This document shows, in pieces, positions 27,652 to 36,200 of a DNA stretch of 64,000 nt. Each line of letters begins with the position of its first letter. Position 1 is the stretch's first letter. The notes beneath the pieces are model-generated. The model ran no database searches. It was not told where the DNA came from and worked only from the letters and a program-made list of their open reading frames with translations. This DNA comes from Pimelobacter simplex. Lineage in GTDB: Bacteria; Actinomycetota; Actinomycetes; Propionibacteriales; Nocardioidaceae. The stretch lies in assembly GCF_900114845.1 (NCBI RefSeq), contig NZ_FOUK01000007.1, positions 62,001 to 126,000 of the forward strand. The letters are read 5' to 3'. The position numbers and the translations under genes are program-made.

Positions 27652-28494
27652 ATGAGCATCCTTCGACGTACGTCGCCCGTGCTGGCGGCCGGCACCGCCC
27701 TGGTGGCCCTGCTGGCCGGCTGCAGCTCCGGCGGCGGGGACGACGACAAGCCCCGCGACGAGCCCACCCGGGCGGCCGCCACCCAGACCCCCGCGCCCGC
27801 GCCTGCCCCCGGTCCGGCGGTCGGCGCCTGCTACCAGCTGCCCTTCGACGCCGCGGTCGCCCCGACGTCCGAGGTCGAGCCGGTCGAGTGCGCCCAGCCG
27901 CACACGAGCGTCACCTTCTCCGTCGGCAGCACCGACGCCGTCGTCGACGGCCACCTCGTCGCCGTCGACTCCACCCGGGTCCAGGACCAGGTCGCCCAGG
28001 CCTGCCCCGGCCGCCTCGAGAAGTACCTCGGCGGCAGCCTCACCGACGTCCGCCTGAGCATGATCCGCTCGATCTGGTTCACCCCCACCGTCGACGAGTC
28101 GGACGCCGGCGCCACCTGGTTCCGCTGCGACGCCGTCCTCCTCGACGGCGCCTCGCAGCTCGCCGACCTCGACAGCGACCTGAAGGGTGCGCTGCGCGGC
28201 CCCACGACCGCCGACAAGTACGCCATGTGCGGCACCGCCGCCCCCGACGCGAAGAACTTCGAGCGGGTCCGCTGCTCGGCCAAGCACTCGTGGCGCGCGA
28301 TCGAGGTCATCGCCTTCGACCAGGCCAGCTACCCCGGGCAGAACAAGGTCCGCAGCGCCGGCCGGACCCGCTGCGAGGACGCCGCCGCCGACGTCGCCGA
28401 CGACCCGCTGTCGTTCAAGTGGGGCTACGAGTGGCCCACCAAGGAGCAGTGGGAGATGGGGCAGAAGTTCGGTCGCTGCTGGACGACCGACTAG
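27652..28494 (+). CDS. Septum-formation family lipoprotein (copy 2)
   Basis: A 280-residue paralogue of the preceding gene: lipobox LAGC, a Pro/Ala-rich linker (TPAPAPAPGPAVG), then the same Cys framework (CAQPHTSVTF, WFRCDAVL, CSAKHSWRAIEVI, GRCWTTD). The tandem arrangement suggests a duplication followed by divergence. Surface-exposed; molecular function unknown. It is convergent with era. Confidence 0.78.
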   Translation: MSILRRTSPVLAAGTALVALLAGCSSGGGDDDKPRDEPTRAAATQTPAPAPAPGPAVGACYQLPFDAAVAPTSEVEPVECAQPHTSVTFSVGSTDAVVDGHLVAVDSTRVQDQVAQACPGRLEKYLGGSLTDVRLSMIRSIWFTPTVDESDAGATWFRCDAVLLDGASQLADLDSDLKGALRGPTTADKYAMCGTAAPDAKNFERVRCSAKHSWRAIEVIAFDQASYPGQNKVRSAGRTRCEDAAADVADDPLSFKWGYEWPTKEQWEMGQKFGRCWTTD

Positions 28495-28500
28495 GTCGTC
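28482..28500. terminator. Small hairpin between convergent genes
   Basis: GACGACC and GGTCGTC form a 7-base stem around GACTA, spanning the stop of the lipoprotein gene and close to the end of era. It may serve as a shared terminator for the two convergent transcripts; no T-run is present on either side. Confidence 0.3.
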
Positions 28501-28514
28501 TGGCGGGGCCAGCC

Positions 28515-29555
28515 CTAGAAGCCGAGCTTGCGCAGCTGCCGCGGGTCGCGCTGCCAGTCCTTGGCGATCTTGACGTGCAGGTCGAGGTAGACCGGCGTCC
28601 CGAGGAGCGCCTCGATCTGCTGGCGCGCGTTGGTGCCGACCTGGCGCAGCCGGGCGCCCTTCTTGCCGATCACGATGCCCTTCTGGGAGTCGCGCTCGAC
28701 GTACAGGTTCGCGTGGATGTCGAGGAGCGGCTTGTCGTCGGGGCGGCCCTCGCGCAGGTTCATCTCCTCGACGACGACGGCGATGGAGTGCGGCAGCTCG
28801 TCGCGGACGCCGTCGAGGGCGGCCTCGCGGATCAGCTCGGCGGCGAGGATCTCCTCGGGGGCGTCGGTCAGGTCGCCGTCGGGGTAGAGGGGCGGGCCCT
28901 CGGGCATGAGGCCGACGAGGAGGTCGCCGAGGAGGCCGATCTGGTCGCCGGCGACGGACGAGACGGGCACGATCTCGGCCCACTCGGTGCCGGTGGTGCG
29001 GCCGAGCTCGGCGATGTCGAGGAGGTGCTCACCGATCCGGTCGGGGGTGACGAGGTCGGTCTTGGTGGCCACCGCGATCTTGGTGGTCCGGCGGACCTTG
29101 GCCAGCTCGTTGACCAGGAAGGTGTCGCCGGGGCCGATCTTCTCGTCGGCCGGGAAGCAGACGGCGACCACGTCGACCTCGGCCCACGTCGTCTTGACGA
29201 GATCGTTGAGACGCTCGCCGAGGAGGGTGCGGGGGCGGTGCAGGCCGGGGGTGTCGACCAGGACGAGCTGGCCGTCGGCACGGTGCACGATGCCGCGGAC
29301 GACGGTCCGGGTGGTCTGCGGCTTGTCGGAGGTGATGACGATCTTCTGGCCGACCAGGGCGTTGGTCAGCGTCGACTTGCCGACGTTGGGCCGGCCCACG
29401 AAGCAGGCGAAGCCGCTGCGGTAGCCGTCGGGGACGTCGCCGGTGCCGAACACCGGGGTGACCGGGGCGGCCGGGGGCGGGAGCGCGCCGAAGTCCTCGT
29501 CGAACTCGTCGTCGTCATCGAGCTCGTCGTCGATGGGCTCGTTCTCGTCGGTCAT
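28515..29555 (-). CDS. era: GTPase Era
   Basis: A 346-residue Era: G1 GRPNVGKST, G3 VDTPGLH, G4 TKTD, and the C-terminal KH domain with GKKGARLRQVG. It binds the 3' end of 16S rRNA in small-subunit assembly. The first 45 residues are an extra acidic extension (runs of Asp/Glu) beyond the usual length of about 300. The start overlaps the stop of the upstream siderophore-interacting protein gene (ATGA). Confidence 0.96.
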   Translation of the reverse strand: MTDENEPIDDELDDDDEFDEDFGALPPPAAPVTPVFGTGDVPDGYRSGFACFVGRPNVGKSTLTNALVGQKIVITSDKPQTTRTVVRGIVHRADGQLVLVDTPGLHRPRTLLGERLNDLVKTTWAEVDVVAVCFPADEKIGPGDTFLVNELAKVRRTTKIAVATKTDLVTPDRIGEHLLDIAELGRTTGTEWAEIVPVSSVAGDQIGLLGDLLVGLMPEGPPLYPDGDLTDAPEEILAAELIREAALDGVRDELPHSIAVVVEEMNLREGRPDDKPLLDIHANLYVERDSQKGIVIGKKGARLRQVGTNARQQIEALLGTPVYLDLHVKIAKDWQRDPRQLRKLGF

Positions 29556-30358
29556 TCCTCGGCTCCTGCCTGTGCAGCGTCGTAGTCGGCCCAGATCTCC
29601 TCGTCGGACTTGCCCGCGGCCTTGCCCGCGCGCCAGATCGGCCCGGGATCGACCGCGCGCGGCTGCCGCTGCGCGACCGAGCGCCAGTAGCCCATCACGT
29701 CGTAGTGGGTGCTGGGAAGCCGGCGCACCCGCATCAGGTGCTTGCGGATGGCGCGCATCTGGGCGGACTCGCCGGCCATCCAGAAGTAGCCGGGGCCCTC
29801 GGGCCAGGCGATCGTCTCGACGACCTCGGCGAGACGGCTGGCGCCGTCGGGGCCGGGGGCGAGCCAGGTGACGGAGACGGTGGGGTCGGCGGGGAAGTAG
29901 CCGTCGATCCGGGAGTCGTCGGGCACCTCGGCGACGACCTGCACGGGCCGGCCGGGCCGGGCGACGGCGTTCTCGCGGGCGATCCGGGTCATCGCGGGCA
30001 GGGCGGTGAGGTCGCCGACGAGCAGCAGCCAGCCGGCGTCGTCGGGCGGGAGGTAGGAGCCCTTGGCCTCGGTGAGCACGACCTGCTGGCCGACCGGGTC
30101 ACCGGAGCGACCGGACGCCCACTCGGTGACGAGTCCGGTGCTGTGGACGACGACGTCGAGCACCAGCTGGGTGCCCTCGATCGAGCGCACCGTGTAGTAG
30201 CGGCTCTGGAACTGGCCGGGGACGACGAGGCCGACCCACTCGTCGGCGATGCCGGTCGACACGAAGCCCGGCACGTCGAGGGTCAGCCGCACGAGGTGGG
30301 GCGTCACCTGCTCGCGCGCCACCACGGTGGCGTCGTACTGCTGGGCGCGGGTGCTCAC
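29552..30358 (-). CDS. Siderophore-interacting FAD/NAD(P)H reductase (SIP family)
   Basis: A 268-residue SIP-family ferric-siderophore reductase. The FAD-binding domain carries SRYYTVRSIEGTQLVLD, and the C-terminal NAD(P)H domain has VGDLTALPAMTRIA and GYFWMAGESAQMRAIRKHL. It would reduce ferric siderophores in the cytosol to release iron. No iron box is seen upstream. A TAGCCT box ends six bases before the GTG, suggesting a leaderless mRNA. The C-terminal tail continues past the usual GYWR motif. Confidence 0.88.
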   Translation of the reverse strand: MSTRAQQYDATVVAREQVTPHLVRLTLDVPGFVSTGIADEWVGLVVPGQFQSRYYTVRSIEGTQLVLDVVVHSTGLVTEWASGRSGDPVGQQVVLTEAKGSYLPPDDAGWLLLVGDLTALPAMTRIARENAVARPGRPVQVVAEVPDDSRIDGYFPADPTVSVTWLAPGPDGASRLAEVVETIAWPEGPGYFWMAGESAQMRAIRKHLMRVRRLPSTHYDVMGYWRSVAQRQPRAVDPGPIWRAGKAAGKSDEEIWADYDAAQAGAEE

Positions 30359-30392
30359 CGGTTCAGGCTATCGGCACCGGCCGGCCCGACGC

Positions 30393-30815
30393 TCAGCGGT
30401 TGTTGACCGTCGCGCGGTAGACCCGCCGGGTCTCGTCCGTGGGCACGAGGAACAGCGACGTCGCGGCGAACCGGCGCCGCTTGAGGGTGTAGGTCCCCTG
30501 CTCGGGCCCCCGGCGCGGCGCGGTGAAGGTGAGCTCGAAGCTGCGGTTCGAGCCGCGGGTCACCCGCGGGATGTCGCGGATGGCGGTCAGCCGCAGCTTG
30601 ATGGCCACGCCCGGCCCGGTGACCCGGAAGCGTGCCGTCCGCTGCGCGACGAAGCGTTTGCGCCGGTAGAGCTTGGCCTCGCGGGTGAACCCACGGGCCG
30701 CGGGCGCGGCCGTGACGAGGGGCGCGGCCTCGGCAGCGCCGGGCAGCACCGCCAGGGTGACGGCGACGCCGGTGGCCCCGGTGGCGAGGACGGTACGACG
30801 GGTCAGGTCGGTCAT
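30393..30815 (-). CDS. DUF6916-like protein with Tat-like signal peptide
   Basis: A 140-residue protein. The start MTDLTRRTVLATGATGVAV resembles a twin-arginine signal with cleavage after GAAEAA. The mature part ends in a pattern (FELTFTAP...EQGTYTL...SLFLVP) shared with the divergent neighbour, which I assign to the DUF6916 family from memory. It is a likely exported partner of the tail-collar locus; the second paralogue lacks a signal. Function unknown. Confidence 0.7.
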   Translation of the reverse strand: MTDLTRRTVLATGATGVAVTLAVLPGAAEAAPLVTAAPAARGFTREAKLYRRKRFVAQRTARFRVTGPGVAIKLRLTAIRDIPRVTRGSNRSFELTFTAPRRGPEQGTYTLKRRRFAATSLFLVPTDETRRVYRATVNNR

Positions 30816-30841
30816 CGGAGGCTCCTGGCTAGGGTGAGGTC

Positions 30842-31150
30842 GTGAGTACGTGGTTCGAGGCCGACGACTTCTCGGCACTGGTGGGCGACCCCTTCGAGGT
30901 CGTGCTCCCCGACGGCGCGGTGTTCGCGCTGACGCTCGACGAGGTGGCGGTGCGCGACGCCGTCGGAGGCGCCGGCCCTGACGGCACGCAGCGCCGTCAG
31001 TTCTCGCTGCTCTTCAGCGGTCCCGCCACACCGGTTCTCGAGCAGGCGACCTGGACCGTGCGCCACGCCGGCCTCGGTGAGACGGCGCTGTTCCTGGTGC
31101 CGATCGGCCCGCGGGACGACCGGATGCGCTACGAGGCGGCCTTCGCCTGA
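30842..31150 (+). CDS. DUF6916-like protein, no signal peptide
   Basis: A 102-residue protein, MSTWFEADDFSALVGDPF to the C-terminal pattern FSLLFSGP...LEQATWTVRHAGLG...LFLVP. It matches the DUF6916 type commonly seen beside phage-tail-collar (MdpB) genes. TAGGGT ends six bases before the GTG start, so it is probably leaderless. It is divergent from the Tat-bearing paralogue and convergent with the GNAT / tail-collar operon. Function unknown. Confidence 0.72.
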   Translation: MSTWFEADDFSALVGDPFEVVLPDGAVFALTLDEVAVRDAVGGAGPDGTQRRQFSLLFSGPATPVLEQATWTVRHAGLGETALFLVPIGPRDDRMRYEAAFA

Positions 31151-31164
31151 GCGCAGCCCCGGGG

Positions 31165-31662
31165 TCACGAGGCCCGCCAGGTGAGGTGCAGCCGGACGTC
31201 GTCCTCGGCGACCGGCACGAAGCCCAGCCGCTCGTAGAGCGCCCGGGCCGGGCTGTCCCGCTCGACCTGCAGGGCGACGGGCACGCCGGCGGCCGCGGCC
31301 TCGTCGAGCAGCCGCCGCAGCAGCGCGGCGCCGATCCCCTGTCCCTGGTGCACGGGCAGCAGCGCGATGTCGACGACGCGGACCTCGTCGGGTCCCCGGT
31401 TCACGCAGAGCCGCCCGGCGGGCCGGCCGTCGACCTCGACCACGAGGAACTCCCCCGCCGGGTACGCCTCGCGGTACAGCCGCTCGCGCAGGTCGTGCTG
31501 CATCGCGACGAACGCCTCCCGCTGCCCCGGCGGCCAGGCGACCTGGTCCAGCTCGGCGGCACGCCCGGCGGCGTACAGCGCGCGGAGGAAGGCGTCGTCG
31601 GCCGTCGTGGCGGGGCGGACGGTCACGCTCGTCGTGGGCGCTATGGACATCGTGGGCGTCAT
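31165..31662 (-). CDS. GNAT N-acetyltransferase
   Basis: A 165-residue GNAT: motif A is VDIALLPVHQGQGIGAALL, with the pyrophosphate-binding QGQGIG, and motif B is PARALYERLGFVPV. It transfers an acetyl group from acetyl-CoA to an amine. The ATG overlaps the stop of the third tail-collar gene (ATGA), so it is translationally coupled to that set; a tail-collar protein is a plausible substrate, but this is inference. A second ATG lies 12 bases further in. Confidence 0.85.
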   Translation of the reverse strand: MTPTMSIAPTTSVTVRPATTADDAFLRALYAAGRAAELDQVAWPPGQREAFVAMQHDLRERLYREAYPAGEFLVVEVDGRPAGRLCVNRGPDEVRVVDIALLPVHQGQGIGAALLRRLLDEAAAAGVPVALQVERDSPARALYERLGFVPVAEDDVRLHLTWRAS

Positions 31663-32183
31663 GGGCGTTGCGGGAAGATGCCCTGGAGCGCGATGCAGTA
31701 GTTGAGCGCCAGCGACGGCTGCATGTTGTTGTGCGGCAGGCTGCCGCCGGCGATGCCGACCCCCGAGAGCGCCATCGTGCCGGCGGGGGGCGGGCCGGGC
31801 TGGTAGAGCGCTCCGCCCGAGGACGCCGCGAAGGTCGCGTCCGGCCCCGGCACGCTGGTGTCGCCCGGGTCGGCGCCGTTGGCGTGGAGCGTGTGGCGGT
31901 GCTGGGGCATCTCGGTCTGGATGAGCGTGACCGTCTGCGCACCGCCCTGCTGACCGATGAAGTACTGCGACCCGCTCTGCGCGTACCCCTGCTGCAGCGG
32001 GGCGCTGCCCTGGAGGTCCGGCAGCGCGAAGTTCGACTTGCCGTCGCCACCGTAGAAGGTGCCGAGCAGCGAGAAGAGTGCGGTGTTCTGCGAGATCGGC
32101 AGCAGCTGTCCGTTGCACATCGCCCACCCCGTCGGTGCGAAGTTGAACGGGAAGATGCGGATCTCGGCGACGAAGGCGTCCAT
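31659..32183 (-). CDS. Phage-tail-collar domain protein (MdpB-like), third of three
   Basis: A 174-residue protein with the tail-collar pattern: FVAEIRIFPFNFAPTGWAMCNGQLLPISQNTALFS, split here as FNFAPTGWAMCNGQLLPIS, then LGTFYGGDGKSNFALPDLQG and a C-terminal NMQPSLALNYCIALQGIFP. The middle (about 95-145) is Gly/Pro/Ser-rich and variable. Homologues are annotated microcystin-dependent protein or tail fibre protein. There is no signal peptide. Nine bases separate it from the second copy. Confidence 0.88.
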   Translation of the reverse strand: MDAFVAEIRIFPFNFAPTGWAMCNGQLLPISQNTALFSLLGTFYGGDGKSNFALPDLQGSAPLQQGYAQSGSQYFIGQQGGAQTVTLIQTEMPQHRHTLHANGADPGDTSVPGPDATFAASSGGALYQPGPPPAGTMALSGVGIAGGSLPHNNMQPSLALNYCIALQGIFPQRP

Positions 32184-32192
32184 GGCGTGCTC

Positions 32193-32735
32193 CTAGGTCT
32201 GCGAGGGGTAGACGCCGTAGAGGGCGATGATGAAGTTGAGGCCGAGGTAGGGCTGCATGTTCTCGTGCGGCTGGCTGCCACCCGTCGGAGCGACCGCCGC
32301 CGGCGCGAAGACGTTCGACGGCGGCGGCGACGTCAGGTCGACCGGCTCGTTCACGTAGGGCACCACGTTGAGCGAGATCGCGGGCGCGCTGCCGACCGGG
32401 CTGACCTGCGTGCCCGGCAGGCCCTGGAACACGCCGAACCCGTGGCGGTGCGACGGGATCTGCTGCGTGGTGAGCGTGACCTGCTCCACTCCCCCGGCCT
32501 CGCCGATCTGGTACGTCGTGCCTGTGGTGCCCAGGCCCTGGTGGATCGGCACGCGGCCCTGGAGGTCGGGCAGCTGGAAGGTCTCCTGGCCGTCGCCGCC
32601 GTAGGTCGTGCCGATCAGCTGGAAGAGCGTGTCGTTCTCGGAGATCGGCAGCGTCTGGCCCTGGCACAGCATCCAGCCGACCGGAGCGAAGCTTCCGGCG
32701 AACAGCCTGATCTCGCCGATGAAGGGTAGGCCCAT
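32193..32735 (-). CDS. Phage-tail-collar domain protein (MdpB-like), second of three
   Basis: A 180-residue tail-collar protein, GEIRLFAGSFAPVGWMLC, LIGTTYGGDGQETFQLPDLQ, then a variable Pro/Val-rich segment and NMQPYLGLNFIIALYGVYP at the end. It is the most divergent of the three, with CQGQ in place of CNGQ. Eleven bases after the first copy and clearly in the same operon. Confidence 0.88.
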   Translation of the reverse strand: MGLPFIGEIRLFAGSFAPVGWMLCQGQTLPISENDTLFQLIGTTYGGDGQETFQLPDLQGRVPIHQGLGTTGTTYQIGEAGGVEQVTLTTQQIPSHRHGFGVFQGLPGTQVSPVGSAPAISLNVVPYVNEPVDLTSPPPSNVFAPAAVAPTGGSQPHENMQPYLGLNFIIALYGVYPSQT

Positions 32736-32745
32736 CGTGGTCTCC

Positions 32746-33246
32746 TCAGTTGGGGCTCGGGAAGATGCCCACGAGCGCGATGCAGAAGTTCAGGGTCAGG
32801 TAGGGCTGCATGTTGGTGTGCGCCTGGCTCCCGCCGGTCAGTCCCACGGTGCTCGGGTGCAGGGCCTGGCTGGGCGTGCCGGAGCGGTAGACGTTGTTCG
32901 CACCGCCGAGGAAGGCTCCGCCCGGATTGGCCGTGCCGCCGCTCGTCGTCGGCGAGACCTGGACCGGGTGCAGGTGCTGGGGCATCTCGCCGACGGTCAG
33001 CGTGTGGCTCTCCGCACCGGCCTGCGCGCCCAGGTTGAACCCGGGGCCCTGGTGGATCGGCACCCGGCCGCGCAGGTTGGGCAGGGCGAAGTTGGTCTGC
33101 CCGTTGCCGCCGTAGGTCGTGCCGAGCAGCGAGAACAGCGCCTGGTTCTGGTTGATCGGGAGGAGCTGCCCGTTGCAGAACGCCCAGCCCTTGGGCGGGA
33201 AGTTGAACGACATCAGCCTGATCTCGGACAGGAACGGCTCAGCCAC
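32746..33246 (-). CDS. Phage-tail-collar domain protein (MdpB-like), first of three
   Basis: A 166-residue tail-collar protein: SEIRLMSFNFPPKGWAFC, LLGTTYGGNGQTNFALPNLR, a His-rich GEMPQHLHPVQV segment and the C-terminal NMQPYLTLNFCIALVGIFP. GAGGAGG precedes the GTG start. It follows the giant secreted protein gene by 36 bases, so all are likely one transcript. No capsid, portal, terminase or integrase gene is nearby, so it is not a prophage tail gene. Confidence 0.88.
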   Translation of the reverse strand: MAEPFLSEIRLMSFNFPPKGWAFCNGQLLPINQNQALFSLLGTTYGGNGQTNFALPNLRGRVPIHQGPGFNLGAQAGAESHTLTVGEMPQHLHPVQVSPTTSGGTANPGGAFLGGANNVYRSGTPSQALHPSTVGLTGGSQAHTNMQPYLTLNFCIALVGIFPSPN

Positions 33247-33282
33247 GGGGCCTCCTCGGGTGGTTGCTGGTCAGGGTCATGG

Positions 33283-36200
33283 TCAGGGCACCGCCGGGCA
33301 GGATGCGCCGCCGACATAGCCGCCGCCCCCGGTGGCGACGCTGTGCTCGGCCCGCACGGTCGAAGCACCGGTGTTGCGCGCCGCGAGGTACGTCTGGACG
33401 GCCGTCGCGTCGTTGTTCACGCCGACGTAGCCGACGAGCCGGACCGTGGTCAGCTGGCGCTGGCGCAGCCGGACGTCGACGTTGATGCCGGTCGCGGGGG
33501 TGCCGTCGGCGCCGCTGCCGGTCAGGGTGTTGTCCCGGATGTCCGCGCAGGCCTGGAAGGTGTCACCGGTCGCCGTGCCGATGTTGTAGTGCAGGCCCTG
33601 CTTCGCGAGGCCCTCCGCAGTGGACGACGTCCCGGGCTCGGCGATGGTGTTGCCGGTCACCGTCGTCTGGACGACGCCGGACTGGCCGCCGCCACCTCCG
33701 CCGGCGACGACCTCGACGCCGTACGTGTTGTACCCGCGGAGCTGGTTGTCGGTGACGGCCCACACGATCGCGCCGCCGCCGAGGTTCTGCAGCTTGAGGC
33801 CCGAGGACGACAGCGATCCCGGCATCCCGCTCCCGGACAGGCCGCCGATCCGGTTGTTGGCGAACGAGCCGCGCTGGACGGACGGGCCGGGTGACTTGGC
33901 GAACAGGAAGCCCGCCCCGACCGCGCGGGTCAGCTGGTTGCCCGTGACCGTCGCGTCGAGCGCCGTGCTGCCGCCCTGGGTGACCGTGACGCCGCCACCG
34001 CCGCCGGCAGTCGCCGGGTGGGTGTTGGTGAAGACGTTGCCGGTCAGCACGAGCTCGCCGGGCTTGGTGGCGGCAGTGCCGTACTGCAGCTGGTCACCGG
34101 CAGCGCCGTCGAACGTGCTGGCGTTGACGGTCACCGGGAAGGCGCCGGCGGTCTCGTTCGCGTCGAGCTGGACGGCGTCGTTCAGCGGACGGTTGCCGGT
34201 GACCGCGAAGGTGACCGCGTCGATGGTCAGCCGGCCCAGGTCCCCGGTGGTGTTGGTGACCCGCAGCGTGTCGCTGTACCCGCCGCCCAGCCGGGTCCGG
34301 GCGATGGTCGCCGTCCCGGAGAGCTCGGTGAGCAGCACGGCGGCCTCGGTGTCGGCGTCCCCGTTCAGGCCGTTGACGACGCTGTCGGTGAGCGTGAGTC
34401 CGCCGGTGCGGTCTCCGCGCAGCGCGTAGTTCGACGCGTCGTGGATCCACATCCGGGCCAGCGAGGGTGCCTTGGTGTTGGTGAGGACGACGCCGGTGCC
34501 GTCCGGGGTGCTGCCGCCGGCCGACGTCCCGGTGCTGTTGGCGATCTCGCCGCCGGTGCAGCCCGTGGTGTTCGCCACCGAGCAGGTGCTGGAGGTGCCG
34601 GTGACCTGCAGCGAGCCGGCCGTGCCGGTCGAGTCGAGCCGGATGCCGTTGGGAGCGCCGTTGGAGCTCACGCTCTCGAGCACGAGGTTGCCGCTGCCGA
34701 TCGGTGTGGTGGCCACGCCGAGCGCGCGGCCGGTCGTGGACGCGATCCGGTTGCCGGTGCCGGTGACCGTTAGGCCACCGCTGCCCGCGGCGTCGACGCC
34801 CTTGCCGCTGGTCGTGGTCACCTGGAGGTTGCCGCCGCTCAGCGTGAGGGCGTGGTTCGGGCTGGTCGAGAGCACGACGCCGTCGGCCGCGCCGGTGCGC
34901 AGCGTCGAGCCGGCCCCGCTGAGGACGGTGCTGCCGCCCGTGTTGGCCGTGACCAGGACGCCGCCGCCGATGTCGGTGCCGTCGGTGATCTTGCCCGAGA
35001 CGGTGACCGTGCCGGCGCTGCGTCCGCGGACCTCGACCGAGCCGCCCGTGCCGTCGTTGATCGCGCCGCCGTACGTGACGTCGCCGCTGCCGCCGTCGAC
35101 GTAGAAGGCGGTGGTGCTGGCGCCGGACAGCGTGCCGCCGGTGGCCTTGAAGGTGCCGGTGGTGAGCCCGGTGATCGAGATGCCGCGGCTCCCGCTGGAG
35201 GTCGAGGAGACGGTGGCGAGCTCGAGCTGGCTCGCGGGCGCGCCGTTGATCTCGACCGCCGGGCCGCCGCTCGCCACGATCGTGCTCGTGGGGTCGGTGC
35301 TGGTGACGGCACCCGTGCCCTGGAGGCGCAGCGCGGCGGTCGGGCCGCCGGTCGTCTGGAGGTCGACCTTGCCGAGGGCGACCGCGCCGCTGCTGTTGAG
35401 CAGGTCGATGCCGCCCGTCGTCGATCCGGTCACGGCCACCCGCTCGATCTGGCTGCCGCCCAGCGCGGTGCTGTCGGAGGTGAAGGCGGGAGCACCCGCG
35501 ACCAGGAGCCGGTTCTGGCCGCTGAGCCGGACCGTTCCGGCCGCCCGCAGCTTGAGGCCGATCGAGCCGCTCGTGGCGCCGCTGGCGGCGGTGTTGTCGA
35601 CGACGAGGTCGGTGAGGTCGAACGTTCCGGACGTGCCGTCGAGGACGACGCCGGGCCGCACGCCGGCGGTGGCGGTGTCGACGACCCGGACGTCGGTGAC
35701 CGTGCCGTTCAGGTCTCCCGGACCACCGGCGATGCCGCTGCTGGCCCCGGCCGGGTCGAGGGCGAGGCCGGCCACGGTGTTGCCGCTGGCCAGGCTCACC
35801 ACGTCGATGCCGGCCGCGGCGAGCAGGGGCCGCGCCCCGGGGACGCCGGTCGCGAGGGTCGCGCCGCCGATCGCGAGGTCCCGGGTCTGGCCGAGCAGGC
35901 GCTGGCCGTCCTTGAGGACGATCGGGCCGTAGCCGGTGGCGTCCCCGGTGCCGCTGGCGACGTAGATCGTGTCGTTGGCCTTCGAGGCCGTCGCGGCCTG
36001 GGCGAGCGTGTCGAACGGCGCGTCCGACGTGCCGGCGTTGCCCGCGGCGGAGTTCGAGACGTACCAGACGCAGCCGGCCAGGCCGACCGTCACGACTCCG
36101 CTGCCCTGACCGGGCGTGGGCGCGTACCCGTCGCTCACCCGGTAGGTGAACGTGTCGGTGGCCGCCGTGCACCCGGCGGGCGGGTGGTAGGCGAAGCCGC

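Noticed and set aside
27652..28494. Alkaline Pro/Ala-rich linker as a cell-wall anchor motif
   Set aside because: No LPXTG or sortase signal is present, and the lipobox already explains surface attachment.
31659..33246. A prophage or phage-tail remnant
   Set aside because: Only tail-collar proteins are present; no structural, packaging, lysis or integrase genes and no att-like repeats were seen.
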